From contig NZ_BJCC01000015.1 in NCBI RefSeq assembly GCF_004309355.1, forward strand, positions 124,001 through 188,000: a stretch of DNA of 64,000 nt, written 5' to 3'. How positions within the stretch are numbered: position 1 is the first letter of the stretch; every line of letters starts with the position of its first letter. The notes beneath the pieces are model-generated. The model was given only the letters and a program-made list of their open reading frames with translations, was not told the DNA's origin and did no database searches. This document shows positions 26,480 through 34,672 of the stretch, piece by piece. The position numbers and the translations under genes are program-made. Origin of the DNA: Enterococcus florum. Its GTDB lineage: Bacteria > Bacillota > Bacilli > Lactobacillales > Enterococcaceae.

Positions 26480-27037
26480 TCAGTTCAATATACCATATAA
26501 AAACATATCCAACGCCTCTTCAAAAGAGGTCGTTCGATTCCCATAAACATTGGGTTGAAGATAAGCAGCCAATAAAATGAACATCTGCTTGACTGCCTGC
26601 TTTGCAGGAACTGTTTCTCGTAAATTGACTGATTCCTGCTCAAGCACCTCGACAAAAGGCCGTTCGTAGGACTCCTGCCACAGCTGATACAAGTTTTGGG
26701 CTGCTTCTTTAGAGAGCACATAATGCATGTCGTGCATCATCATGTAAAAATCAAAGGGATGGCGCTCCTGTAAATACAACAGCATTGTTGAAAGCTTGGC
26801 TTCGAGCGGCGCCTGCTCTTGCGCCAATTGCTTCAGCTGAAACTTGACCTCACGAGCCAGCGCATTCATTACTGCCACGTAGATATCTTCTTTTTTCTTA
26901 AAATGATAATACAAATTGGGCTGCGTAATCTGCAGAGCCTCTGCGATCTGACGGGTCGACGTTGCTTCGTACCCTTGTGTCATGAACAGCTGCTCAGCCA
27001 CTTGAAGGATTTTTTGGTCCATTGGTCGCTCTGTCAT
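26480..27037 (-). CDS. TetR family regulator of the carotenoid operon
   Basis: A 185-residue TetR protein. The helix-turn-helix spans about residues 8-55 (KILQVAEQLFMTQGYEATST then RQIAEALQITQPNLYYHFKK). Its ATG overlaps the crtM stop by 4 bases (ATGA), so it is made from the crtN-crtM-tetR transcript and probably represses it. A TTATCG-AC-CGATAA palindrome sits between the -35 and -10 of the crtN promoter and is the obvious binding site. The inducing ligand is unknown; a lipid or oxidative signal would fit carotenoid function (inference). Confidence 0.85.
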   Translation of the reverse strand: MTERPMDQKILQVAEQLFMTQGYEATSTRQIAEALQITQPNLYYHFKKKEDIYVAVMNALAREVKFQLKQLAQEQAPLEAKLSTMLLYLQERHPFDFYMMMHDMHYVLSKEAAQNLYQLWQESYERPFVEVLEQESVNLRETVPAKQAVKQMFILLAAYLQPNVYGNRTTSFEEALDMFLYGILN

Positions 27038-27930
27038 GGATTCATCAACGCCTTTTCCTGCTGAATTCGTTTCAATTCTTTTTGGACCGTATGAAAAAGC
27101 CTGATTTTCCTGGCCTTGCTGACAGCCTGCCGTTTAGTAAATACCTGATAGCCATTTTCCCGAATCACTTGCAGGATCTCCCGGTAAAAATAGGCTGCTG
27201 CCAGTAATGGTGCCCGACAATCTTCATCGATCAGCGGCATCATTGTCAAGGATTTCTGATAACTCTTTTCTGCCCGTTCGGCTTCGTATTCCCACAATTC
27301 GATAAATCGCGACGTGATACGCTGCTGCTTCAAGTCCTCTGCGGTCACGTGCCAGCGGTTCATTTGTTCCTTAGGCAAATAGATCCGTCCAGCTGCTTCG
27401 TCTTCACCCACATCTCGAAGGATATTGGTGAGCTGCATCGCTTCTCCCAGCAGCTTGGCCTCTTCGCGGATCTTTTGCCAGTTTGCTGATAAAATCGGCA
27501 GTAGCATCAAACCTACTGAGCCAGCTACATAATAGCTGTATTCCTCCAGCTCTGCTTGGGTTTCCGGCTGGTGAAAATCAGCATCTCTGGCTTGGCCCTC
27601 CAACATATCAAAAAAAGCTTCGATCGCCATTGGATAATGTTTGAAGACCACCATTAAAGCCCGCCACATTGGTTCATCAGGGTAAGTGCCCTGTTGGAAA
27701 TCCAGCAGGCGCTGTTTTAAGCGCGCCAATTTTACTGGGTCCTTCTCCACATCGATGATGTCATCGGCCTGACGGCAAAAGGCATAGATCGCATAGACAC
27801 TCATAGCCTTTTCCTTAGGCAAGCGAGAAAAGGCCGCATAAAAGCTTTTCGAATGCTGGATAATGATCTGTTCACAGTAATCAAAATCCGCTTGGTGCTG
27901 CTGAAAATCGGTCATGTACTTATTGGTCAT
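27034..27930 (-). CDS. crtM: 4,4'-diapophytoene synthase (squalene/phytoene synthase family)
   Basis: A 298-residue head-to-head prenyl synthase that joins two farnesyl diphosphates into the C30 carotenoid precursor 4,4'-diapophytoene. The two Asp-rich magnesium motifs are present: YAIYAFCRQADDIIDVEKDP (DDIID, about residues 48-67) and LTNILRDVGEDEAAGRIYLP (RDVGED, about 163-182). Staphylococcal and enterococcal CrtM are this size. It overlaps crtN by 11 bases and is followed by the tetR repressor. Confidence 0.92.
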   Translation of the reverse strand: MTNKYMTDFQQHQADFDYCEQIIIQHSKSFYAAFSRLPKEKAMSVYAIYAFCRQADDIIDVEKDPVKLARLKQRLLDFQQGTYPDEPMWRALMVVFKHYPMAIEAFFDMLEGQARDADFHQPETQAELEEYSYYVAGSVGLMLLPILSANWQKIREEAKLLGEAMQLTNILRDVGEDEAAGRIYLPKEQMNRWHVTAEDLKQQRITSRFIELWEYEAERAEKSYQKSLTMMPLIDEDCRAPLLAAAYFYREILQVIRENGYQVFTKRQAVSKARKIRLFHTVQKELKRIQQEKALMNP

Positions 27931-29407
27931 CTCGCAACAGCTCCTCCACTGCTAGTTTAGCACTTTGCATCACGATCGGCACACCAGCGCCTGGGTGGGT
28001 GCTGCTGCCGCAGAAATAGAGACCCTCCGCATCATCAAATTTGTTGTGAGGACGATAATAGTTGCTTTGCCTTAACGTAGGCTTCAAGCCAAAAGTCGCC
28101 CCGCGATACGCATTGAATTTCTCTGCAAAATCCACTGGAGTGTAATGCTCTTCAAACACGATATGCTCTTTTAAATCCGTAAAATTGGTTTCCTTTTGGA
28201 TTTTTTGGATCACGTAGTTGCGGTACTGCTGGATCGTCTGCTCATTCCAGTTGGAGAACTTAGATAATTCCGGCACAGGCACCAGCACGTACAGCGCTTC
28301 ATGGTCTTCTCTTGCCAAAGAAGGGTCCAGCAAACTTGGTACATATAAATAATACGATGGATCCTCCGGCAGTCTGCCGTCATCGAAGATATCTGAAATA
28401 TTTTTCTTGAAATCCTTCGCAAAATAGATCGAATGCAGCGCATCCACTTCGTATTTTTTGTCTAACCCTAGATACATTAGGAAACAAGAGCAAGAGTATT
28501 CCATTTGATCGATTTTTTTATCCGTATATTTGCCGCGGTCTGCTTCGTTTGGCACCAATTCCTTCATCGCATACGGAAAATCTGCGCCGCAGACGATGGC
28601 ATCGGCTTCGATCAGCTGATGATCCAGACGAATCCCAATAGCTCGTTTGTCTTTAAATACGATCTCTTGGATTTCGGCATTGCAGTGCAGCTCGCCGCCA
28701 AGTTCCTTGAAAACCTTCTCCAAGCCCTGCGCCAAAGTGTACATGCCACCCTTCATGAAGTAGACGCCATACAACAGCTCGATCATCGGAATGATCGTAT
28801 ACAACGACGGGCCCTGATATGGAGAGATTCCAATATACAACGTCTGAAAGGCCAGCGACTTGCGCAGGCGATCATCCTTAACGAATTTAGAGATTGAGCT
28901 GTAGGCATCCCCAAAGGTTTTCAGCTTCAGCCCGTTCAACAGCGATTTCGGATTGTAAAAATCCCAGAAAGAGCGGAAGGAGCGCATGATAAAGGCTTCT
29001 TTCGCGACCAAATAACGTTTGTAAATATCTGCTAAAAAGGCAAAGTACCCTTGTGCATCTTCTTCTGAGATCTCTTCTAGCATCTTTGTCAGCTTGACTA
29101 GGTCTGATGAGAACAATAAAGGTTCATCATCGGAAAAATACAGCTTCAGCATCGGATCGATCTTTTCCATTGGAATATAGTCGTCCGGATCGCGGTCGCA
29201 GAATTCAAACACCTCTCGATAGATGTCCGGCATCATCACGATCGTCGGTCCGACATCGAAGGTAAAACCTTCCTGTTTGATTTGATTCATTTTGCCGCCG
29301 ACCTGCCGCTCTTTTTCATATAGATGGACCTGATAGCCCAGCTTTTGCAGGCGAACGGCTGCCGAGAGCCCTGCGACGCCCGCGCCAATCACGATTACAT
29401 TTTTCAT
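27920..29407 (-). CDS. crtN: 4,4'-diapophytoene desaturase (CrtN)
   Basis: A 495-residue FAD-dependent carotenoid desaturase that introduces double bases into the C30 backbone to give yellow 4,4'-diaponeurosporene. The N-terminal Rossmann motif is VIVIGAGVAGLSAAVRLQKL with YEKERQVGGKMNQ next. The C-terminal CrtI-family signature is YFCGSSTHPGAGVPIVMQSA (about residues 462-481). The first gene of the crt operon, read from a promoter with a TetR operator in the spacer. A yellow pigment in the host is expected. Confidence 0.93.
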   Translation of the reverse strand: MKNVIVIGAGVAGLSAAVRLQKLGYQVHLYEKERQVGGKMNQIKQEGFTFDVGPTIVMMPDIYREVFEFCDRDPDDYIPMEKIDPMLKLYFSDDEPLLFSSDLVKLTKMLEEISEEDAQGYFAFLADIYKRYLVAKEAFIMRSFRSFWDFYNPKSLLNGLKLKTFGDAYSSISKFVKDDRLRKSLAFQTLYIGISPYQGPSLYTIIPMIELLYGVYFMKGGMYTLAQGLEKVFKELGGELHCNAEIQEIVFKDKRAIGIRLDHQLIEADAIVCGADFPYAMKELVPNEADRGKYTDKKIDQMEYSCSCFLMYLGLDKKYEVDALHSIYFAKDFKKNISDIFDDGRLPEDPSYYLYVPSLLDPSLAREDHEALYVLVPVPELSKFSNWNEQTIQQYRNYVIQKIQKETNFTDLKEHIVFEEHYTPVDFAEKFNAYRGATFGLKPTLRQSNYYRPHNKFDDAEGLYFCGSSTHPGAGVPIVMQSAKLAVEELLRDDQ

Positions 29408-29430
29408 TTTCTCTTCGCCTCCTCTATTTT

Positions 29431-29459
29431 ATTCTATTATTTATCGACCGATAAGTAAA
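29431..29459 (-). promoter_or_regulatory. crtN promoter with TetR operator in the spacer
   Basis: On the minus strand -35 TTTACT (29454-29459) and -10 TAGAAT (29431-29436) are 17 bases apart. The perfect inverted repeat TTATCG-AC-CGATAA (29441-29454) fills most of the spacer and touches the -35. A repressor bound there would block RNA polymerase. Confidence 0.65.
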
Positions 29460-29585
29460 AAAATAACTATACACTTTTAACGTTCGGTCAGATTTATTTG
29501 CATTATTTTGATAAAAAACGAGCAGAGCAGGCAACCGCTACGAGCTGAGATCTGTGATCTCCTCCAAACATCCGCCTAAAACAAA

Positions 29586-29615
29586 TTGATTCCTGGATAG
29601 CGAAGATAGTAAAAT
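29586..29615 (+). promoter_or_regulatory. Promoter of the Mga-type regulator
   Basis: TTGATT (29586-29591) and TAAAAT (29610-29615) are separated by 18 bases, ahead of an AGGGGGCAGAGA ribosome region and ATG 29641. Confidence 0.45.
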
Positions 29616-29640
29616 AGAAGCGTGACAGGGGGCAGAGAAT

Positions 29641-31128
29641 ATGCTGAGACAATACATGGAAAAAGAAATCGTACGAAAAATCGATCTGATCGAGCTTCTC
29701 TGGGGCAATGAGGAACGAACCTCAATGGAATTAGCGTTGGATCTAGCCGTTACCCCAGCGACCGTCAAAAACGATATTAAAACTCTGAATCTTTTTTACA
29801 CTGATCCAGAGGAGCCGTTGATTCTTTCAAGTCCTTCCGGCTACTCGATTTTTGATAAGAAAAGAAACAAACGCGCGGTCTTAACTCAATTATACAACGA
29901 CTCACTCTTTGTTAGAGCCTGCTGTCATTTTCTTAAGCACCAGTTTGTGGAAATCGAGAAGTTTGCTGACAAGGAATACATCTCCTTAACCAAGGCCTAT
30001 GAACTGAAAAAAGAAGTCCTGCGATACCTTGAAGAAATGGGTATTTTTCTTTCAGACGATCCGCCTCAGGAGACGGAATGCAGGATTCGTTTCCTGGTGA
30101 CTTATTTTCAAATGAAGCTGGGGATCGTTTTTATTCCTGTTCCTAAATTCAATCAATACCAGTTTGATCGGCTTTTCGAACGAATCGAGGTGCAGGAAAA
30201 TTGCTTGTTTTCTAGCTATTCAAAGCAATATGCCAGTTTGCTGTTTCAATTAGATTTTGACCGCTGCCAATCGACACCGATAGCCTTCGATGACGAAGCC
30301 CTTCAGCTGTTAAAAAAAACAGCGGTCTATCAAAGACTCAGAAAACCGCTTCTTGCGTTTCTAAAGTCCGAATTGCACACCACAACTATTCATGAAGATC
30401 AGCTACTTTATTATGCTCTAGTCATCAACATTATGAATGCCAATTATGTCGATGATGCAGGCCCAAAGGATACCTATCAATCGTATGTGCAGCTGATTCG
30501 ACATTCACAAAAATTGAGATTTGAGCTTTTGGTCCAACTGTTTCAGGAGGAATTTCAAGGGAGTCTCGATGCGGATTCCTTGATTTTTGAAGCTGCTCTA
30601 ATCACTTTTTTACGAAAAACGCTGTTCAACCTGCAGCCGTTGATTCCAGAGGAGCATATTGAACTCGGAAACTTAGCTCTCGTGCCAGTCAGTCTTTTTA
30701 TAAAGGTGAAAGCCGCACTGGAAAAATGGGCACAGAAAGCGCAGCTCAATCTGTTGTTTTCAGATGACCACATGAAGTATTTGGCATCGAAGCTTTATTT
30801 TCTTGTGCATGAAAAAGAGCCCCCAAAATCCATCTATATTTTGACGAGTTTTTATACCGATTATCTTCTTGCCAATGAATTGTTGACTACTGAATATGGA
30901 GCGCTGGTTCAGGTGAAGCAATTCAATCCTAAAGAAGCGCTCTCGTATAGAAAAAATGACTTAATCCTGTTTGATACAGACTATGCTGTCTTGAAAAAAC
31001 TTCCGTGCCGCAAATTGCAGACCTCCTACATTTTTGATTTAAAGGAGCTGCAGGAAATTCGAAAGTGCCTATTCAAATACGACCTGACTGAATTATCTCG
31101 GGCAGACAACCTCCGGCTCCAAGAATGA
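29641..31128 (+). CDS. Mga-type helix-turn-helix regulator
   Basis: A 495-residue protein with an N-terminal Mga/HTH region (about residues 1-80; KIDLIELLWGNEERTSMELA, then LDLAVTPATVKNDIKTLN), a second winged helix, and a long helical domain. The C-terminal region (YILTSFYTDYLLANELLTTE onwards) resembles the EIIB-like end of Mga/AtxA-type, PRD-containing virulence regulators. Such proteins link sugar phosphotransfer status to surface-protein genes. It converges on a WxL-interacting protein gene, which it might regulate (inference). Target not shown by sequence. Confidence 0.75.
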   Translation: MLRQYMEKEIVRKIDLIELLWGNEERTSMELALDLAVTPATVKNDIKTLNLFYTDPEEPLILSSPSGYSIFDKKRNKRAVLTQLYNDSLFVRACCHFLKHQFVEIEKFADKEYISLTKAYELKKEVLRYLEEMGIFLSDDPPQETECRIRFLVTYFQMKLGIVFIPVPKFNQYQFDRLFERIEVQENCLFSSYSKQYASLLFQLDFDRCQSTPIAFDDEALQLLKKTAVYQRLRKPLLAFLKSELHTTTIHEDQLLYYALVINIMNANYVDDAGPKDTYQSYVQLIRHSQKLRFELLVQLFQEEFQGSLDADSLIFEAALITFLRKTLFNLQPLIPEEHIELGNLALVPVSLFIKVKAALEKWAQKAQLNLLFSDDHMKYLASKLYFLVHEKEPPKSIYILTSFYTDYLLANELLTTEYGALVQVKQFNPKEALSYRKNDLILFDTDYAVLKKLPCRKLQTSYIFDLKELQEIRKCLFKYDLTELSRADNLRLQE

Positions 31129-31130
31129 TT

Positions 31131-31184
31131 GAAACGTATGTCACCCCATCGTGTTTCACTGGATGGACTGACATACGTTTTCTA
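31131..31184. terminator. Terminator after the Mga-type regulator
   Basis: AAACGTATGTCA (31132-31143) and TGACATACGTTT (31169-31180) pair perfectly around a 25-base loop. A T run begins at 31178. Confidence 0.65.
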
Positions 31185-31388
31185 ATTTACTGCAATTTTG
31201 TTCAGATAGGCTATGCCTTTTGCCGTCACTCTCAATCGGCTTTTGCTATCCGATTGAACAAATCTTCGATGCAGCAAAAAACGAAGAGCTGTCCGGCTGC
31301 ACTAACTTTGCTGACTTAATCGAGTGAAAGAACAATCCGGGTACTTTTCGATGTAGATCAGGGTATGGGCTGTTGCTGTCAGATTCAA
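31182..31388 (-). pseudogene. Small winged-helix protein gene broken by an in-frame stop
   Basis: Read on the minus strand from a TTG at 31388, the frame gives LNLTATAHTLIYIEKYPDCS, then FTRLSQQS, a TAG (31302-31304), then CSRTALRFLLHRRFVQSDSK and SRLRVTAKGIAYLNKIAVN. Both halves read as one winged-helix domain of about 68 residues, so the TAG is the only visible lesion. It follows the WxL-interacting gene directly and its end reaches the Mga terminator. Function unknown; a small DNA-binding regulator is likely. Confidence 0.6.
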
Positions 31389-31395
31389 GGTCGGC

Positions 31396-32379
31396 TCATT
31401 TCCAAACCCTCAGATACATCGACAACCTCAAAATGGCAGCGACTAAGACGATCTGCAGCAAAACCACCCATTTGTATTGTTGAAAAAGCGTGGGCCGTTT
31501 TCTCAAAGCTGCATCCTGTTTGTTCAATTTTTGGCACTGGTCGTTTTTAATCACAAATTCTTTGGTCAGCTTCCACGATTGACTGCCCTCCCAAACCTTA
31601 AACGTCGCAACATAGACCCCTGGTTCAAAAGGCCGGCCCTTTAAAGGGATGATCAAATTCATGGCATCATTTGGAGCAAGCTCGACCTCCTGCTGCTTCG
31701 TTTGATATAAAATATGCTCCTCTCCCTTTCGAGTCACAGAACCTTTGACTTCCGATAGTCGAACGTATTTAGGTTGGAGATTACGGATTTTCTGACTGAT
31801 AACATTTCGATCCTCTTTTTGGGTAGCTTCCGCTTGTTCAAGGACTAGCTGAGTAGGCAGCTGTTCAGGCTCACTGGATTGTAAAATTAACGGAATTTCT
31901 GTAGTTTGATCAGTGTTCTTTTGCCGCAAACAAACCGCCCCTAACTGAATGCCTTTTAAGCGCACGGCAGGCATTTTTATTTGAATCGGCAGATCTTGAA
32001 CTGCATGAGGCGCCAGTCGAATTTCCCTTCGATCCACGCTTGCGATCTCCTCAATGTTAGCCTGTGCACTGTCGTCAAGCTGCCGAGCGGACTGGTCAAA
32101 CACGACACTGCCTTTTTCATTCGTGTGCCCTCGAGACAGAGATGGGAGCACTGTGATCGCCTGATCTGTCGTATTTTCCAACCGCAGATACATCGTTTGT
32201 TCGAGGTTGGGAAACACCTGGAGATGAAAAGAAGAGGCTTGTTTATCCAGTTGATTATCCGGTAATTGAGGAATTGCGGTAAACGAAGCGGTTTCTGCTG
32301 TAGCTGTGCAAGCATTTCCCAGAACAAAACTGATCCCGCTAATCGTTGCTGCTAACAGCAGCATCCACTTTTTCAACAC
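31396..32379 (-). CDS. WxL-interacting surface protein (DUF916/DUF3324)
   Basis: A 327-residue protein with a signal peptide (about residues 1-35, WMLLLAATISGISFVLGNAC), an N-terminal DUF916 peptidoglycan-binding domain, a DUF3324 WxL host-binding domain (PTQLVLEQAEATQKEDRNVI onwards) and a C-terminal membrane anchor (QYKWVVLLQIVLVAAILRLS). These WxIPs hold WxL-domain proteins on the enterococcal surface. No WxL gene is adjacent here, which is unusual. GTG 32379 or TTG 32376 is the likely start after GGAGGAG; I give the GTG. Confidence 0.85.
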   Translation of the reverse strand: MLKKWMLLLAATISGISFVLGNACTATAETASFTAIPQLPDNQLDKQASSFHLQVFPNLEQTMYLRLENTTDQAITVLPSLSRGHTNEKGSVVFDQSARQLDDSAQANIEEIASVDRREIRLAPHAVQDLPIQIKMPAVRLKGIQLGAVCLRQKNTDQTTEIPLILQSSEPEQLPTQLVLEQAEATQKEDRNVISQKIRNLQPKYVRLSEVKGSVTRKGEEHILYQTKQQEVELAPNDAMNLIIPLKGRPFEPGVYVATFKVWEGSQSWKLTKEFVIKNDQCQKLNKQDAALRKRPTLFQQYKWVVLLQIVLVAAILRLSMYLRVWK

Positions 32380-32517
32380 GTTCTCCTCCAGACTTACTGC
32401 GTATTTTTGTTTGACTTCCACATTAAGTATAGTTGCTTTTTTCTAGGAGAATTTTTATTAAGTTATCCCCTGCGGTAAAAAAAGTCTGAATACGGAGCCT
32501 TTGTGCTGTTGAAACAA

Positions 32518-32553
32518 CAAAGACACCATCCTCGTAAGAAGATGGTGTCTTTT
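32518..32553 (-). terminator. Terminator after the acetyltransferase gene
   Basis: AAAGACACCATC (32519-32530) and GATGGTGTCTTT (32541-32552) form a perfect 12-bp stem at the acetyltransferase stop. Confidence 0.8.
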
Positions 32554-33226
32554 ATACCCATTGTTCCGGGTGATCAAATAAGTGTTGGACTTCGTCATAA
32601 AACAACTTCAGATGGTAGCCGTCGGTTGCTGCATGATGCACCGTGATCGACAGCGGCAGCCTTTTTTTACCCTCTGCTTCGACGAATTTCCCAGCTTCAA
32701 GACTTGGGAAATAGTAGTCCTTACTTGGGAAATAGTAGTCCTTTTGCTGATGATAGTGCAGCGAAAAACTTGAAAAAGAAAACCAAGGAATACAGGAAAC
32801 AACATAAGCATTGACTGGCGGCGATCCTTTTTTCGTCAGCATTCCTAAATCCCTGCCATATTCTTCAACATCCGCTAAATAGCTTTGATAAAATTGCGAG
32901 AAATCGGCTTGGTATTCGGTCCAAAGCAGAGAGACCGTTTGATTCTCTGGATGAAAACAGGGATAAACGGGATGCAGTGTCTCCCAGACACCCAGCTGCC
33001 CTTCATTGATCCCGATTCGCAGCTGCTCAATCTCGCGAATCACTCGACTCATCACATACAAATAAGCAGGAAAAAACTTACAGCCTCTTTGCTTTAGCAG
33101 CGCATAAGTTTTCGTCACATCCAGTGAATTAGTAACCGAATAGTTCGTCGGCGCGATGTTGGCATAGTAGTAAAAAGCCTCGGCCCGAGCCCACTGCTGT
33201 GCATCGATCGGTTTAAAGCTCATCAT
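32552..33226 (-). CDS. Type A chloramphenicol acetyltransferase-like protein
   Basis: A 224-residue CAT-fold enzyme. The catalytic motif is ITVHHAATDGYHLKLF (HHxxxDG, near the C-terminus). VTNSLDVTKTYALLKQRGCK and NEGQLGVWETLHPVYPCFHP also match the CatA family. CAT enzymes transfer acetyl from acetyl-CoA to chloramphenicol; chromosomal homologues may use other acceptors. A perfect 21-bp tandem duplication (32702-32743) inserts seven extra residues, giving KDYYFPSKDYYFPS just ahead of the last strands. ATG 33226 lies inside the end of the upstream XRE regulator gene, indicating coupling. Activity of the duplicated form is uncertain. Confidence 0.85.
   Translation of the reverse strand: MMSFKPIDAQQWARAEAFYYYANIAPTNYSVTNSLDVTKTYALLKQRGCKFFPAYLYVMSRVIREIEQLRIGINEGQLGVWETLHPVYPCFHPENQTVSLLWTEYQADFSQFYQSYLADVEEYGRDLGMLTKKGSPPVNAYVVSCIPWFSFSSFSLHYHQQKDYYFPSKDYYFPSLEAGKFVEAEGKKRLPLSITVHHAATDGYHLKLFYDEVQHLFDHPEQWV
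32702..32743. repeat. Perfect 21-bp tandem duplication inside the acetyltransferase gene
   Basis: The 21-base unit starting ACTTGGGAAATAGTAGTCCT occurs twice in a row without mismatch. It is in frame (seven codons), as expected of a recent slippage event. Confidence 0.95.
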
Positions 33227-33800
33227 GGCGGAACAGACCTTCCTTCGTGCAATATGAGTAGATAGCGGCACCATAGAACTTCGGTATTCTGACGGCTGCC
33301 TCCTGCTCGGGGTACAGCTTCGCTAGCCAAACCTTATCTCCTGATACCGCTGCGATAAAGGAGATGTAATGCTCTTTGGTCATCGGATGATCAAACGTGA
33401 GATACACCTCTGATTCTATGTCTTCTCGTTTCATTTGGTGCTTCTGGCCTGCCGAATAGGCTGTCAAAGCCTCTAAGTGCCGACCGCAGCAGGAAACATC
33501 CATTTTGCCTATTGAAAAGCTGCTGTTTCCGCACGTTTCGCAGCTGTAAAAAGCGATGCTTTTTAAGTTTCCGTTGCTTTGCTGATTGATGGTCAATTCA
33601 CCGCTCAACAGCTGATCGATGTCCACGTTCAATAGTTGGGTGAGTTCCCTCAGCAAAGAAATGTCTGGACACCCGTGACCACGCTCCCATTTGGAAATGG
33701 TCCGGTCACTAAGGTTCATCTCTTCCGCGAGTTTTCTTTGCGTCCAGCCGCGTTCTTTTCTTAACGCAGCGATCAGCTGACCTGTTTTTTCATAATTCAT
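33213..33800 (-). CDS. XRE family regulator with cysteine-rich linker
   Basis: A 195-residue protein. The N-terminal XRE helix-turn-helix (residues 4-60) reads QLIAALRKERGWTQRKLAEE, then MNLSDRTISKWERGHGCPDI. A middle segment YSCETCGNSSFSIGKMDVSC with CGRHLEAL carries four cysteines and a His, likely a metal or redox site. ATG 33800 follows GAGGTG. Its 3' end overlaps the acetyltransferase start, so the two form an operon and the regulator may sense the enzyme's substrate or a metal. Confidence 0.8.
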   Translation of the reverse strand: MNYEKTGQLIAALRKERGWTQRKLAEEMNLSDRTISKWERGHGCPDISLLRELTQLLNVDIDQLLSGELTINQQSNGNLKSIAFYSCETCGNSSFSIGKMDVSCCGRHLEALTAYSAGQKHQMKREDIESEVYLTFDHPMTKEHYISFIAAVSGDKVWLAKLYPEQEAAVRIPKFYGAAIYSYCTKEGLFRHDEL

Positions 33801-33825
33801 GTTTTCACCTCTTTCTCTAAGCGTA

Positions 33826-33868
33826 AAACAACGGAGCGCTGGAAACAACCAACGCTCCGTAGAGTTTT
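33826..33868 (-). terminator. Terminator after the alpha/beta hydrolase
   Basis: ACGGAGCG (33831-33838) and CGCTCCGT (33853-33860) pair, with GTTTTACG following on the minus strand. Confidence 0.65.
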
Positions 33869-33890
33869 GTATTCACCTGAAAAAAGAGTT

Positions 33891-34607
33891 TTATTTTAAA
33901 TGCTCTAGCCAATCTTGCAGCGCCTTCGCTACCTGCTGTGTCTGATTGCTGATGGTGGATTCACCGTCGCCCGTTTGAGCACCATAGTCGCCAAAGCCGG
34001 CATGATTTCCTCCATGGATCGTTTTATACTCCGTCGTTGCTGGTAGTTCTTCTTTCGCTTTTTGATACGCCCTGTGGTTCAACACCTGATCATTGGTTGC
34101 CGTCAATGAAAGCACCGGAATTTCTATTCCCTTCAGGCTTCCTTTTTCATCGGGATAACTCGCCAAAAAGAAAGCACCTGCTAGTTGCCTGGTATGTTCT
34201 TTGGCAAAACGGCTGGCCATGACTCCGCCCAGCGAATGACCGCCAATCACATACCGCTTGTCAGGGTGTTCCTTCAGCACTATGGATGCCCGATCAGGAC
34301 TCAATACGGCTAGGTCAAGCGGCATCTTCATCAAGTAGACGGGATAACCAGCAGCAGCCAGTTTTTCAGCCCATCCGCTGTAGCTGGCGGTATCCACCAA
34401 TGCCCCCGGATAAAAGATGATCATTGGCTTATCGGTATTTTCTGCTGAGAAGTACAACCAGTGATTCGTTTCAGCTGCTTGTTCTGCAAGCTGCTCAGTC
34501 CGCGGTTCTGCTGCATAAGATTGCGTCTGAAGAAACGCGTATCCTCCTGCAACTGCAACAAACAGCACGGACACAAGAACCAGTAAAATTTTTTGTCCTT
34601 TTTTCAT
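33891..34607 (-). CDS. Alpha/beta hydrolase, membrane-anchored or secreted
   Basis: A 238-residue protein with an N-terminal hydrophobic segment (residues 6-26, KILLVLVSVLFVAVAGGYAF) that is either a signal or an anchor. The hydrolase fold follows: MIIFYPGALVD is the oxyanion strand, VIGGHSLGGVMASRF the nucleophile elbow (GHSLGG), ATNDQVLN the acid region and IHGGNHAGFGDYG the His. It resembles the Abhydrolase_5/DUF group of esterase-like proteins. Substrate unknown. Confidence 0.8.
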   Translation of the reverse strand: MKKGQKILLVLVSVLFVAVAGGYAFLQTQSYAAEPRTEQLAEQAAETNHWLYFSAENTDKPMIIFYPGALVDTASYSGWAEKLAAAGYPVYLMKMPLDLAVLSPDRASIVLKEHPDKRYVIGGHSLGGVMASRFAKEHTRQLAGAFFLASYPDEKGSLKGIEIPVLSLTATNDQVLNHRAYQKAKEELPATTEYKTIHGGNHAGFGDYGAQTGDGESTISNQTQQVAKALQDWLEHLK

Positions 34608-34672
34608 TGGCCATTTCTCCCCTTTTTGTTTTTAGCATAAAAGAAAATCATTTACTTGTAAAAGCAAACGAT

